This document shows, in pieces, positions 17,152-25,826 of a DNA stretch of 64,000 nucleotides (positions within the stretch are counted from its first letter, which is position 1; the number at the start of each line of letters is the position of its first letter). The notes under the pieces were generated by a model. The model was not told the origin of the DNA, ran no database searches, and worked only from the letters and a program-made list of their open reading frames with translations. Source of the stretch: an uncultured Psychroserpens sp. GTDB lineage: Bacteria; Bacteroidota; Bacteroidia; Flavobacteriales; Flavobacteriaceae. Location: the NCBI GenBank assembly GCA_947489585.1, contig CANLEE010000007.1, forward strand, positions 62,001 through 126,000, written 5' to 3'. Both the position numbers and the translations under genes were made by a program.

Positions 17152-18245
17152 TATACATTAAATAAGAAGTGCATTACATCTCCGTCTTTAACAATATAAT
17201 TTTTTCCTTCAACACGCATTTTACCTGCTTCTTTTACTTTAGATTCACTGCCGTATTGCACATAGTCATCATAAGCAATTACCTCAGCTCTAATGAAACC
17301 CTTTTCAAAATCGGTATGAATTACTCCAGCAGCTTGAGGCCCAGTAGCACCAACTGTCACAGTCCAAGCACGAACTTCTTTCACACCTGCTGTAAAATAG
17401 GTCTGTTGGTTTAACAACTTATATGCCGAACGAATTAGCTTTGCAGATCCAGGTTCTTCCAATCCAATATCTTGAAGAAATAGTTGTCGTTCTTCGTAAT
17501 CATCTAACTCATTGATATCTGCTTCTGTACCTACAGCTAAAACCAAAACTTCAGCGTTTTCACCTTTTACGGCTTCACGAACTTGCTCTACATAAGCATT
17601 TCCAGATACAGCGCTTTCTTCATCTACATTACATACGTACATCACTGGTTTTGCTGTAATTAATTGTGCAGGTTTTACAAATTCTTCTTGATCTTCATCA
17701 CTAAATTCTATTGCTCTTACAGATATTCCTGCCTCTAGTCCTTCTTTCAGTTTCAACAATACTGCTTCTTCTTTTTGAGCCTCTTTATTACCAGTTTTTG
17801 CAGCACGTTTGACTTTGTCTAGTTTTTTTTCGACTGTTTCTAAATCTTTAAGCTGTAACTCCATATCGATAGTTTCCTTATCTCGAATTGGATCCACACT
17901 GCCATCTACATGTACTATGTTATCATTATCAAAGCAACGCAAAACATGAAGAATAGCGTCAGTCTCGCGAATATTTCCTAAAAATTGATTCCCTAAACCT
18001 TCACCTTTACTTGCCCCTTTTACGAGACCAGCAATATCTACGATTTCAACAGTTGCAGGTAATACACGCTCTGGATTTACCAAAGATTCTAACTTTTGCA
18101 ACCTTGGATCTGGTACATTAACGACACCTATATTAGGTTCAATAGTACAAAACGGAAAGTTTGCACTTTGCGCTTTAGCATTAGATAAACAGTTAAATAA
18201 GGTTGATTTTCCTACGTTTGGTAATCCTACAATTCCAGCTTTCAT
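17151..18245 (-). CDS. ychF: Redox-regulated ATPase YchF (Obg-like)
   Basis: A 364-residue OLA1/YchF protein, the expected length. The P-loop is [17 protein letters not shown] (residues 7-23), switch [22 protein letters not shown], then a coiled-coil region and a C-terminal TGS domain ([32 protein letters not shown]). YchF prefers ATP over GTP, binds ribosomes and acts in oxidative-stress responses. The nucleotide-specificity loop reads YVCNVDEES rather than the NKxD of GTPases, in line with ATP use. Confidence 0.95.
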   Translation of the reverse strand: MKAGIVGLPNVGKSTLFNCLSNAKAQSANFPFCTIEPNIGVVNVPDPRLQKLESLVNPERVLPATVEIVDIAGLVKGASKGEGLGNQFLGNIRETDAILHVLRCFDNDNIVHVDGSVDPIRDKETIDMELQLKDLETVEKKLDKVKRAAKTGNKEAQKEEAVLLKLKEGLEAGISVRAIEFSDEDQEEFVKPAQLITAKPVMYVCNVDEESAVSGNAYVEQVREAVKGENAEVLVLAVGTEADINELDDYEERQLFLQDIGLEEPGSAKLIRSAYKLLNQQTYFTAGVKEVRAWTVTVGATGPQAAGVIHTDFEKGFIRAEVIAYDDYVQYGSESKVKEAGKMRVEGKNYIVKDGDVMHFLFNV

Positions 18246-18264
18246 AAGTTTTGTTTTGCGAGTG

Positions 18265-18272
18265 CAAATGTA
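18265..18272 (-). promoter_or_regulatory. Candidate -7 box of ychF
   Basis: TACATTTG on the minus strand, 20 bases before the ychF ATG. No TTG -33 box is evident. Confidence 0.45.
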
Positions 18273-18361
18273 GTTAAATATCTTGTTTTTTAAATAAAAA
18301 ATAGTCCAGTTATCGTAACAAAATTAAAACATCCTCGTCTCTATAGTACAAACCATCAATC

Positions 18362-19840
18362 ATGAAAAGATATTTATCCTTAAGCATACTTTTTGTATTC
18401 ACATGTTTTTTAAATGCGCAAGAATTAACAGCAACAATTATTGACAAATCAACAAATACACCTGTGCCTTTTGTAGCTGTTCAAACAGCAGAATTCAAAG
18501 GCGTAATTTCTAACGAAGAAGGTGTGTTTATAATTGATTTACAAGATGTAGATTCTAATACTATTGAGCTTACATGCATGGGATATCAGGCCTTAACTTT
18601 AAGTATTGAAGCTATTAAAGCCACAAATTACATCATTCAATTAACTCCAGCAATCAATGAGTTAAACACCGTATATTTAACCAATACAAGACCTCATGTA
18701 GATTCGATTATTGCTAAGGTTAAACAAAACCTAAAAGCAAACTATAAAGTTGATTCATTGAGTTATAGTTTCTTTTATAGAGAAACAAACCATATAGACT
18801 TCGAAAATCTCAATTTAAAGGTTAAAAAAGCTTCACATTTCAAAAAACGACAATTGGTAGATGCCAACGAAAGTTTAAACAAAATGGGCAACGAGATTAA
18901 GAATGGTAATTTTGTCCACTTTACAGATTATAGTGGAAATCTTCATGTTATAAATAATGAGAGAAAGAAATTAGATGTTGAAAAAGCGACTACAATTATC
19001 AATTCAAATAAAAATATATCATTAGATAATATTCAGGAAAAAGCCCAAAACATTGTTTTAAGATACTTAGATACAACAAAGACGTATAAGCTAAAAACAG
19101 GATTATTTAAAATCGAAGACTCCTTATCACTTGTTGAAGAAGGTGACAAAATGGATAACCCAAACGAGAATGATATCCAAAACCTAAGAGAAAGCACTTC
19201 ATCAATACTAAACAAATCACGATTAGGCAGCAGCAGTATGCTTAAAACGATTTTAAACACAGACAACTATGAATACACCCTTAAAAATGCCAATTTCATA
19301 AACAATGAAATGGTATACTTAATTGAATTTAAACATAAACGTTCACGTGCCAAATACTCAGGAAGTATCTATGTTTCTGAAGATTCCTATGCTGTTTTAA
19401 AACTGGATTATCGATATGCAAAAGGCAAGCGTGGAGAGAAATTCAACCTCAGGCTTATTTTAGGCGTAAAGTATATTGAAAATGTAAATCAAGGCACCAT
19501 TATCTATAACAAAAACAAAGATGATTTTTATGTGCCACGATATATCAAAGCAGAATCTGGCGAATATTTTTATATCCACAGACCGCTTAAATTTATTGAG
19601 AATAGCTCAGCAAGGAATAAAACCGCTTTTGATTTTAAAATTGAAGGACAAACCAAGCATCGTGAAGAACTGTTATTTTCAGATATTAGCCCATTAGACC
19701 TTTCAATATATGATGCTTTTGAAGAAACTAAATCGGTGACTTTTGAATCCTTGAGAAAGTACGATGCCAATGTTTGGAGTGGTCAAGAAACGCTTGCCCC
19801 AAGCACTGAACTTAAAACTTTTGATGCTGAGGAAAAGTAA
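18362..19840 (+). CDS. Secreted CarboxypepD_reg-like domain protein
   Basis: A 492-residue exported protein. A signal peptide (SILFVFTCFLNAQ) is followed by a carboxypeptidase regulatory-like domain at about residues 20-105 (ATIIDKSTNTPVPFVAVQ, ISNEEGVFIIDL, LTCMGYQALTLSI). The rest (about residues 110-490) resembles the soluble proteins that follow such domains in Flavobacteriaceae, with a beta-rich part (FKHKRSRAKYSGSIYVSED). There is no TonB plug or barrel. It is monocistronic and ends at a bidirectional terminator. The role is unknown, probably cell envelope. Confidence 0.8.
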   Translation: MKRYLSLSILFVFTCFLNAQELTATIIDKSTNTPVPFVAVQTAEFKGVISNEEGVFIIDLQDVDSNTIELTCMGYQALTLSIEAIKATNYIIQLTPAINELNTVYLTNTRPHVDSIIAKVKQNLKANYKVDSLSYSFFYRETNHIDFENLNLKVKKASHFKKRQLVDANESLNKMGNEIKNGNFVHFTDYSGNLHVINNERKKLDVEKATTIINSNKNISLDNIQEKAQNIVLRYLDTTKTYKLKTGLFKIEDSLSLVEEGDKMDNPNENDIQNLRESTSSILNKSRLGSSSMLKTILNTDNYEYTLKNANFINNEMVYLIEFKHKRSRAKYSGSIYVSEDSYAVLKLDYRYAKGKRGEKFNLRLILGVKYIENVNQGTIIYNKNKDDFYVPRYIKAESGEYFYIHRPLKFIENSSARNKTAFDFKIEGQTKHREELLFSDISPLDLSIYDAFEETKSVTFESLRKYDANVWSGQETLAPSTELKTFDAEEK

Positions 19841-19880
19841 CTATAAAAGCCCCAAGTTTTCACTTGAGGCTTTTATAGTT
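19839..19880. terminator. Bidirectional terminator
   Basis: A 13-base stem (AACTATAAAAGCC / GGCTTTTATAGTT) with a further CCAAG/CTTGA extension and TTTTCA loop, between two convergent genes. Confidence 0.8.
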
Positions 19881-19895
19881 ATATATCATTTACGA

Positions 19896-20249
19896 TTATC
19901 CATCTGGATGCATAAAGCGTTGTTTCCCTAAAAGTTCATCAACTGTTTCCACATTATCGTCGTCAGGCACACAGCAGTCTACAGGACACACAGCAGCACA
20001 TTGTGGCTCTTCATGAAATCCTTGACACTCTGTACATTTATCTGGTACAATGTAATAAATCTCATCACTTACTGGTTCTTGAGCTTCTTCGGCATCAACA
20101 GCATTCCCATTTGGTAACACCACATTACCTTCTAAACTTGTACCATCTTTATACCTCCAATCATCAGCCCCTTCGTATATTGCTGTATTTGGGCATTCTG
20201 GTTCACATGCGCCACAGTTAATACATTCGTCTGTTATTATAATTGCCAT
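19896..20249 (-). CDS. 4Fe-4S dicluster ferredoxin
   Basis: A 117-residue protein with [20 protein letters not shown] at the N-terminus (CxxCxxCxxxCP) and a second motif [20 protein letters not shown] (CxxCx8CxxxCP), the pattern of Allochromatium-type 2[4Fe-4S] ferredoxins. Unusually, about 45 residues rich in Asp, Glu and Gly lie between the motifs. The ATG at 20249 is chosen because the frame upstream, to 20327, reads through the divergent promoter region. It is a low-potential electron carrier; divergent from the acyl-CoA reductase, a pairing that may be functional. Confidence 0.92.
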   Translation of the reverse strand: MAIIITDECINCGACEPECPNTAIYEGADDWRYKDGTSLEGNVVLPNGNAVDAEEAQEPVSDEIYYIVPDKCTECQGFHEEPQCAAVCPVDCCVPDDDNVETVDELLGKQRFMHPDG

Positions 20250-20273
20250 AGTAATTTTTCTTTTCGGTTTGCG

Positions 20274-20281
20274 TAAATTTG
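20274..20281 (+). promoter_or_regulatory. Candidate -7 box of the acyl-CoA reductase gene
   Basis: TAAATTTG on the plus strand, 44 bases before the ATG at 20326, interleaved with the divergent ferredoxin promoter. Confidence 0.4.
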
Positions 20282-20287
20282 CAAATG

Positions 20288-20295
20288 CAAAAATA
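20288..20295 (-). promoter_or_regulatory. Candidate -7 box of the ferredoxin gene
   Basis: TATTTTTG on the minus strand, 38 bases before the ferredoxin ATG at 20249. The two divergent boxes are 6 bases apart, so polymerase can serve only one at a time. Confidence 0.4.
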
Positions 20296-20325
20296 AAGCC
20301 AAAACATCGTATAACCAAACACAAC

Positions 20326-21387
20326 ATGGATTTACAACAAAGAATTAACGCATTTGTAAAATTAGGAGACTTTTTAAGTCAATTTACCAATGAAAGCATC
20401 CAAAAAAAAGATGATATTCCTAATAATGAATTATTCTATGATGGTTTTATTCATCAAATAAAACTAGCTCAGGAACATAATGGCTGGTTTACGAAAGAAA
20501 ATATTTTATTTTCCTTAAGCGGATGGTCTAATCAATTAATTGAAAGCAACATTACTAATTGGTTATCACCATATGCGTTTAATTCTGAAAGTTTAAAAAC
20601 CATTGCGATTATTATGGCTGGAAATATTCCATTAGTAGGTTTCCATGATTTTTTATCGGTATTGATTTCTGGCCAGAACGTTTTGGTAAAACAATCGTCA
20701 AATGACAAACACCTCCTTCCGTTTTTAGCGAAGTATTTAGAACATGTCGAGCCAGAATTTAAGGGTCGTATTACATTTACTGATACTAAACTTGAGAATT
20801 TTGATGCAGTTATAGCAACTGGAAGTGATAATACAGCACGCTATTTCGAGTATTACTTTAAAGACAAACCTTCTATTATTAGAAAAAACAGAAATTCTAT
20901 AGCTATTTTAACTGGAAATGAAACCGAAAGTGAATTGAAAGCGCTTTCCGAAGATATATTTAGATACTACGGTTTAGGTTGTCGAAATGTTTCCAAATTA
21001 TATGTGCCGAAGCTTTATAATTTTGATGCATTCTTTAAAGCTATGTATGATTGGAACCCAATTATTAACCAAGCTAAATATGCAAATAACTACGACTATA
21101 ACAAAGCGGTGTATTTAATGAGTGAATTTGAAATGCTCGAAAACGGTTTTTTAATGATTAAGGAAGATAAAAGTTTCTCATCTCCTATTGCAACTGTATT
21201 TTATGAGTACTATAATTCTAAAACACATATGGAAGAAATACTAGAAGACAATAACGATCAAATTCAGTGTGTCGTTTCTAATGGGATTTTTGATAACGAA
21301 ATTAAATTTGGGCAAACGCAATTGCCAAATTTATGGGATTATGCAGATAACGTTGACACTATTACGTTTTCGTTGAAAATCTGTTAA
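20326..21387 (+). CDS. Acyl-CoA reductase (LuxC-like, aldehyde dehydrogenase fold)
   Basis: A 353-residue protein starting [17 protein letters not shown]. It has the LuxC/acyl-CoA reductase layout: [35 protein letters not shown] (cofactor region), [37 protein letters not shown], and the candidate catalytic cysteine in [15 protein letters not shown] (about residue 225). It would reduce an acyl-CoA or acyl thioester to an aldehyde with NADPH. It sits between a ferredoxin (divergent) and serC-serA (downstream). The upstream in-frame start at 20269 lies in the promoter region and is rejected. The true substrate is unknown. Confidence 0.85.
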   Translation: MDLQQRINAFVKLGDFLSQFTNESIQKKDDIPNNELFYDGFIHQIKLAQEHNGWFTKENILFSLSGWSNQLIESNITNWLSPYAFNSESLKTIAIIMAGNIPLVGFHDFLSVLISGQNVLVKQSSNDKHLLPFLAKYLEHVEPEFKGRITFTDTKLENFDAVIATGSDNTARYFEYYFKDKPSIIRKNRNSIAILTGNETESELKALSEDIFRYYGLGCRNVSKLYVPKLYNFDAFFKAMYDWNPIINQAKYANNYDYNKAVYLMSEFEMLENGFLMIKEDKSFSSPIATVFYEYYNSKTHMEEILEDNNDQIQCVVSNGIFDNEIKFGQTQLPNLWDYADNVDTITFSLKIC

Positions 21388-21441
21388 TAAATTATCAAAT
21401 TCATAACACATTTTTTTATAGAATTTACCACCTTTGTAGGG

Positions 21442-21478
21442 ATTGAAAACTCAATATGTTTTCCGTGCTTTCGGAAAC
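21442..21478 (+). promoter_or_regulatory. Two tandem hairpins in the serC leader
   Basis: ATTGA-AAAC-TCAAT (21442-21455) is followed by a second stem (TTTCCG / CGGAAA, about 21460-21477) in the 127-base gap before serC. There is no T run after them, so this is not a normal terminator. It may be a leader element or a weak attenuator; no known riboswitch class was recognised. Confidence 0.3.
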
Positions 21479-21514
21479 AATTAGATATAGAAGAATTATA
21501 ATATAATCGAACAG

Positions 21515-22576
21515 ATGAAAAGACATAATTTTAGTGCAGGACCTTGTGTTTTGCCAGGAAGCGTTCTTCAAAAAGCTTCTGAAGCCGTAATTAATTTTGA
21601 CAACGGATTATCATTACTTGAGATCTCGCACAGGAGCAAGCCTTTTGTTGATATCATGGAAAATGCTAGAGCTTTAGCTCTTGAACTACTTGGTTTAGAA
21701 GGCAAAGGCTACAAAGCCTTATTCTTACAAGGAGGAGCTAGTACACAGTTTTTAATGGTTGCACTTAATATGTTAGAAAAACGAGCTGGTTATTTAAATA
21801 CTGGAACTTGGAGTGACAAAGCTATAAAAGAAGCAAAAATATATGATGACATCTACGAAGTAGCCTCATCTAAGGACGCCAATTATAATTATATTCCAAA
21901 AGGATATGATATCCCAACAGACTATGACTATTTTCATTGCACTTCTAACAATACCATTTTTGGAACACAGATGAAAGAATTTCCAAACTCACCTATCCCA
22001 ATGGTTTGTGATATGAGTAGTGATATTTTCTCTCGTCAAATAGATTTTTCAAAATTTGATATCATATATGCTGGTGCACAAAAAAATATGGGTCCGGCAG
22101 GAACGACACTTGTTGTTATTAAAGAAGATGTCTTAGGAAAAGTATCTCGCAAAATCCCATCAATGATGGACTACAAAGTTCATATAGGTAAAAGTAGTAT
22201 GTTCAATACACCTCCAGTATTTGCTGTTTACACATCAATGTTGACTTTAGAATGGTTAAAAGGTCTAGGTGGTATTGCTGGAATAGAAAAAGAAAACGAT
22301 AAAAAAGCTCAATTAATTTATTCTGAAATTGATTTAAACCCATTATTTAAAGGGTTTGCTACCAAAGCAGATCGTTCAAAAATGAATGCTACGTTTACTT
22401 TAGCCAATGAAGATTTAAAAGAAACCTTTGAAACTATGGTAAAAGAAGCAGGAATTAATGGCTTAAATGGTCACAGAAGTGTTGGTGGCTATAGAGCATC
22501 AATGTATAACGCTTTATCACTTGAAAGTGTTGGAGTTTTAGTAGATGTAATGAGTGAATTAGAAAGAAAAGCATAA
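21515..22576 (+). CDS. serC: Phosphoserine aminotransferase
   Basis: A 353-residue class V PLP aminotransferase that makes phosphoserine from 3-phosphohydroxypyruvate and glutamate. It shows HNFSAGPCVLPGSVL at the N-terminus, ISHRSKPFVDIMENA, LFLQGGASTQFLMVALN, the SNNTIFGTQ loop, and the PLP lysine in YAGAQKNMGPAGTTLVVI (Lys at about residue 190). The C-terminus has GHRSVGGYRASMYNA with substrate-binding residues. It is followed 11 bases later by the next step's partner, serA. Confidence 0.96.
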   Translation: MKRHNFSAGPCVLPGSVLQKASEAVINFDNGLSLLEISHRSKPFVDIMENARALALELLGLEGKGYKALFLQGGASTQFLMVALNMLEKRAGYLNTGTWSDKAIKEAKIYDDIYEVASSKDANYNYIPKGYDIPTDYDYFHCTSNNTIFGTQMKEFPNSPIPMVCDMSSDIFSRQIDFSKFDIIYAGAQKNMGPAGTTLVVIKEDVLGKVSRKIPSMMDYKVHIGKSSMFNTPPVFAVYTSMLTLEWLKGLGGIAGIEKENDKKAQLIYSEIDLNPLFKGFATKADRSKMNATFTLANEDLKETFETMVKEAGINGLNGHRSVGGYRASMYNALSLESVGVLVDVMSELERKA

Positions 22577-22587
22577 ATAAAAATTAA

Positions 22588-23538
22588 ATGAAAGTATTAG
22601 CAAACGACGGCGTTTCTCAAAGCGGAATAAATGCATTAGAGAATGCCGGTTTTGAAGTCTTAACAACAACAGTTGCACAAGAACAATTAGAAAATTATAT
22701 CAACGAGAATGACATATCTGTTTTATTAGTACGAAGTGCTACAACCGTGAGAAAAAACATTATAGATAATTGCCCTAGTTTAAAAATTATAGGTCGTGGT
22801 GGTGTTGGTATGGATAACATAGATGTAGATTATGCTAAAAGTAAAGGTCTACATGTAATCAATACACCAGCAGCTTCTTCGCATTCGGTTGCTGAACTAG
22901 TCTTTGGTCATTTTTATGGTTTAGCACGTTATTTACATAACTCAAATCGTGACATGCCTCTAGAAGGTGATGCCAACTTTAAAGGGTTAAAAAAAGCCTA
23001 TGCTAAAGGAACAGAATTAAAAGGCAAAACTTTAGGTGTTCTTGGTTTTGGACGTATCGGTCAAGCTACAGCCAAAGTCGCTATTGGAGCTGGGATGAAA
23101 GTGGTTGCTTTTGATCCTTTTTTAGAAAAAGCAAACTTAGAATTAAATTTCTTTGACGGCCAAAAAGTAAGTTTTGAAATTAAAACGATTTCTAAAGAAG
23201 AGGTTTTAAAACAATCTGATTTTTTAACACTTCATGTACCTGCACAAAAAGACTACGTTATTGATGAAGCAGAATTTAATCAAATGAAAGATGGTGTCAT
23301 TCTAGCAAATGCAGCACGTGGTGGTGTCATTAATGAAGTCGCATTAGTAAAAGCAATTGAAAGTGGTAAAGTATCAAGAGCGGCTTTAGATGTTTTTGAA
23401 AAAGAGCCGAAACCAGAAATCCAATTATTAATGAATCCTGCTTTATCACTGACACCTCATACAGGAGCAGCTACAAATGAAGCACAAGATCGTATAGGTA
23501 CAGAATTAGCAGACCAAATTATAAGTATTTTAAAATAA
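22588..23538 (+). CDS. serA: D-3-phosphoglycerate dehydrogenase, short form
   Basis: A 316-residue D-2-hydroxyacid dehydrogenase. The NAD-binding motif is GKTLGVLGFGRIGQATA (about residues 141-160). Substrate and catalytic parts are VRSATTVRKN, GRGGVGMDNIDV, the Arg in NAARGGVINE, the Glu in DVFEKEP and the His in LTPHTGAATNEAQ. It lacks the C-terminal ACT domain, as in many Bacteroidota. With serC it forms the start of serine synthesis, which supports 3-phosphoglycerate as the substrate. Confidence 0.92.
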   Translation: MKVLANDGVSQSGINALENAGFEVLTTTVAQEQLENYINENDISVLLVRSATTVRKNIIDNCPSLKIIGRGGVGMDNIDVDYAKSKGLHVINTPAASSHSVAELVFGHFYGLARYLHNSNRDMPLEGDANFKGLKKAYAKGTELKGKTLGVLGFGRIGQATAKVAIGAGMKVVAFDPFLEKANLELNFFDGQKVSFEIKTISKEEVLKQSDFLTLHVPAQKDYVIDEAEFNQMKDGVILANAARGGVINEVALVKAIESGKVSRAALDVFEKEPKPEIQLLMNPALSLTPHTGAATNEAQDRIGTELADQIISILK

Positions 23539-23571
23539 TTTATCACTAAATGTGACCTAAACAAAAAAAAT

Positions 23572-23605
23572 GAGTCCTACTCTATGTTAGGGCTTTTTTT
23601 TTGTA
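23572..23605 (+). terminator. Terminator after serA
   Basis: A 7-base stem AGTCCTA / TAGGGCT, with one G-U pair, is followed by nine or so T residues. Confidence 0.65.
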
Positions 23606-23646
23606 TATTAAAGGTCCAATTATATTAACTTTATTTAAAACAAATT

Positions 23647-24285
23647 ATGTCAGGAATTTTAGACTTATTAAACAGTGACCTTGGTAAAACAATTATCAGT
23701 GGTGTATCAAATGAAACAAGACAACCACAAAACAAAACACAAGATGTATTAACAATGGCTTTGCCAGTATTAATGGCAGCGATGAAACGAAATGCATCAA
23801 CACCAGAAGGCGCACAAGGTTTAATGGGTGCTCTTAGCAATAAGCACGATGGAAGTATTTTAGATAACCTTGGAGGTTTATTTGGAGGTGGTGTTAGCGA
23901 AGAGGTTAAAACTGATGGTGACAAAATTTTAGGTCACGTTCTTGGAAATAAAAGACAAGGTGTTGAAAAAATCATTGGAGAAAAATCTGGTATTGATATG
24001 TCTTCAGTTGGAAATATCTTAAAAGTAGCTGCACCAATCTTAATGGGTGTGCTTGGAAAACAATCAAGACAAAGTAATGTAAGTTCTTCAAACGATTTAG
24101 GTGGTTTATTAGGCGGCTTACTTGGAGGTAACGATGCTAAAGAAGAACAAAGTTTCTTAGAAAAAATACTAGATGCCGATGGTGATGGAAGTATGATTGA
24201 TGATGTTGCTGGAATGGTATTAGGAAGTGCAAATAAAAAAGGTGGCCTAGGTGGTTTATTAGGTGGTCTTTTTGGTGGAAAATAA
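23647..24285 (+). CDS. DUF937 domain protein
   Basis: A 212-residue protein of the DUF937 type: MSGILDLLNSDLGKTIISG at the start, VLTMALPVLMAAMKRNAST, an Ala/Gly-rich helical middle and DADGDGSMIDDVAGMVLGS near the end, a DxDxDG-type acidic loop. The last 15 residues are almost only Gly and Leu plus a GGK end. The family is common in Bacteroidota and unstudied; no signal peptide or membrane helix is clear. It is monocistronic with its own terminator. Confidence 0.85.
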   Translation: MSGILDLLNSDLGKTIISGVSNETRQPQNKTQDVLTMALPVLMAAMKRNASTPEGAQGLMGALSNKHDGSILDNLGGLFGGGVSEEVKTDGDKILGHVLGNKRQGVEKIIGEKSGIDMSSVGNILKVAAPILMGVLGKQSRQSNVSSSNDLGGLLGGLLGGNDAKEEQSFLEKILDADGDGSMIDDVAGMVLGSANKKGGLGGLLGGLFGGK

Positions 24286-24305
24286 TATTTTCCTTCTATA
24301 AATAT

Positions 24306-24337
24306 AAAAGCCAGGCCTAGTGTTTGGCTTTTTTTAT
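24306..24337 (+). terminator. Terminator after the DUF937 gene
   Basis: The stem AAAGCCA / TGGCTTT is followed by TTTTT. Confidence 0.7.
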
Positions 24338-24493
24338 ATCCCTAAATGAAGTTCACTCATTCAAAAGCATTGTTTACTCATTATTGGTTTCATCATCAAT
24401 TAATCAAGGCTACTTTTGAAGCAAATAGTAATCCATAAAATGATTTGCTTTAAAACAAAGGAATGATTTTTGTAACTTTAAAAACAAAATGCA

Positions 24494-24925
24494 ATGAAAC
24501 ATTATTCGTACTTACTCATTCTAATATTAACTTTATGGAGTTGTGGCACATCGCAAACGGCTACAGAAAGTACTGCACAATCTAATGTCCCAGAAGAAGA
24601 CATCGTTAGAATTGCCAATGATGATATAGAATATGAAATTGTAATTATAGAACCTGGATTTAATACTTGGCTAGCCGCTATGGCAAGACCTGAGGGTTAT
24701 TATTCACAATCTTTTATGGAAGCTAGAAATAGAATCTATGTTCAGGCATGGAACTCTAGAGTATTACAAGTTAACAGATTTGATTCAAATCTTTATGAGA
24801 TGCAAATAGATTATAGACCTAATATCAATTATGGCTATGATGTCAATTATAAATTGTACAACTATTTTATTTACTTTCAATTAACGCATAATCAAAAATT
24901 GTCTACAATAATTCCTAGAATTTAA
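24494..24925 (+). CDS. DUF6146-like lipoprotein
   Basis: A 143-residue lipoprotein (LTLWSCGTS, Cys at residue 17). The body has IANDDIEYEIVIIEPGFNTW, MARPEGYYSQSFMEARN, AWNSRVLQ and a C-terminal YNYFIYFQLTHNQKL, which I associate with the DUF6146 family of Bacteroidota. Function unknown. The next gene starts 27 bases later and may be co-transcribed. Confidence 0.78.
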   Translation: MKHYSYLLILILTLWSCGTSQTATESTAQSNVPEEDIVRIANDDIEYEIVIIEPGFNTWLAAMARPEGYYSQSFMEARNRIYVQAWNSRVLQVNRFDSNLYEMQIDYRPNINYGYDVNYKLYNYFIYFQLTHNQKLSTIIPRI

Positions 24926-24952
24926 AGTATCTTTGCATGGCAAAATTTAGCT

Positions 24953-25450
24953 ATGCTTAAAGATTTTAAATCTAATTGGGACATTCATAAAAATTGGCAA
25001 CTAATCTTTCCATTATTTGGTGTTTTAGGATTGGTATATAGTGCTTATAAACTCGCAGTAGTCTTCAGTAAACCCTTCCATATTAGTGTTACTATAGCAC
25101 TTACAATACTTATAGCATTTGTGTTGCTGAAATTAACACTATTCATTTTTAAGAAATTAGAACATAAATGGATTGTTGACTATCGATGGGAGATGATTCG
25201 CATATTTATTGTATTTGCAGTGACTGGTTCTTCTTCTATGTTTGTTGGGAGACCCATAATGGAACTTATCGGAATTACTAAAGAAAACCTAAACCCCTTT
25301 CTTTATTGGGTTTTATTTATTATCATTGGGCTCATTTTCTATCAAATACTTTTAGTTGCCTTTGGCTGGCTCTTTGGGCAGTTTAAATTTTTCTGGGAAT
25401 TTGAAAAGAAAATGCTGAAACGCTTTGGTTTAGGAAAGTTTATCGATTAA
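24953..25450 (+). CDS. Small membrane protein (DUF6787-like)
   Basis: A 165-residue protein with four predicted transmembrane helices. The first two (residues 18-36, 43-65) precede a polar stretch KKLEHKWIVDYRWEMIRI; then come FIVFAVTGSSSMFVGRPI and LYWVLFIIIGLIFYQILLV. The C-terminus GQFKFFWEFEKKMLKRFGL is a pattern I link to DUF6787. Here two extra N-terminal helices precede the usual unit, as if duplicated or fused. Function unknown. Its stop overlaps the next start (TAATGA). Confidence 0.72.
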   Translation: MLKDFKSNWDIHKNWQLIFPLFGVLGLVYSAYKLAVVFSKPFHISVTIALTILIAFVLLKLTLFIFKKLEHKWIVDYRWEMIRIFIVFAVTGSSSMFVGRPIMELIGITKENLNPFLYWVLFIIIGLIFYQILLVAFGWLFGQFKFFWEFEKKMLKRFGLGKFID

Positions 25451-25785
25451 TGACGCAAAAAGAATACCATATCACATTTCGTATCGCTACTTTAATGCTA
25501 GCGTTTATACTGATATTACCTTCTGCAGTAAAGCTTTCACATGCTATAACTCATGATCATGACCATGAAGTATGCCTTGAAAAAAACCAGACGCACTTAC
25601 ACAATGTAGATTTTGATTGTGAGTTTTACAAATTTAAAATCAATCAAAATTTATTTTTTGAGTTTGTCAATTATGATTTTGAAAGCAGTTTATATTCAAA
25701 CACTTATGAAACTGCTTATTATACGTATTTAAAAAGTCATCAACAACTTACTTCTTTTCTTCGAGGCCCTCCTCTATTAGTGTAA
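25450..25785 (+). CDS. Histidine-rich small secreted or membrane protein
   Basis: A 111-residue protein. One hydrophobic helix at residues 14-30 serves as signal or anchor. It is followed by a His/Asp cluster (SHAITHDHDHEVCLEKNQTH, residues 30-49) and two cysteines, a probable metal site, and by the C-terminal FLRGPP motif. It lies directly before a TonB-dependent receptor and overlaps the upstream stop. Similar small proteins with a His cluster and RGPP end sit beside metal-type TonB receptors in related genomes, as far as I recall. A zinc or copper sensor or chaperone role is inference. Confidence 0.65.
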   Translation: MTQKEYHITFRIATLMLAFILILPSAVKLSHAITHDHDHEVCLEKNQTHLHNVDFDCEFYKFKINQNLFFEFVNYDFESSLYSNTYETAYYTYLKSHQQLTSFLRGPPLLV

Positions 25786-25826
25786 ATTTTCAACCCCCTT
25801 TTTTCATTTACATTAAATAACTTTTG

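Noticed and set aside
23631..23924. 97-residue minus-strand frame, Pro/Ser-rich
   Set aside because: Antisense to the DUF937 gene, whose product matches a known family.
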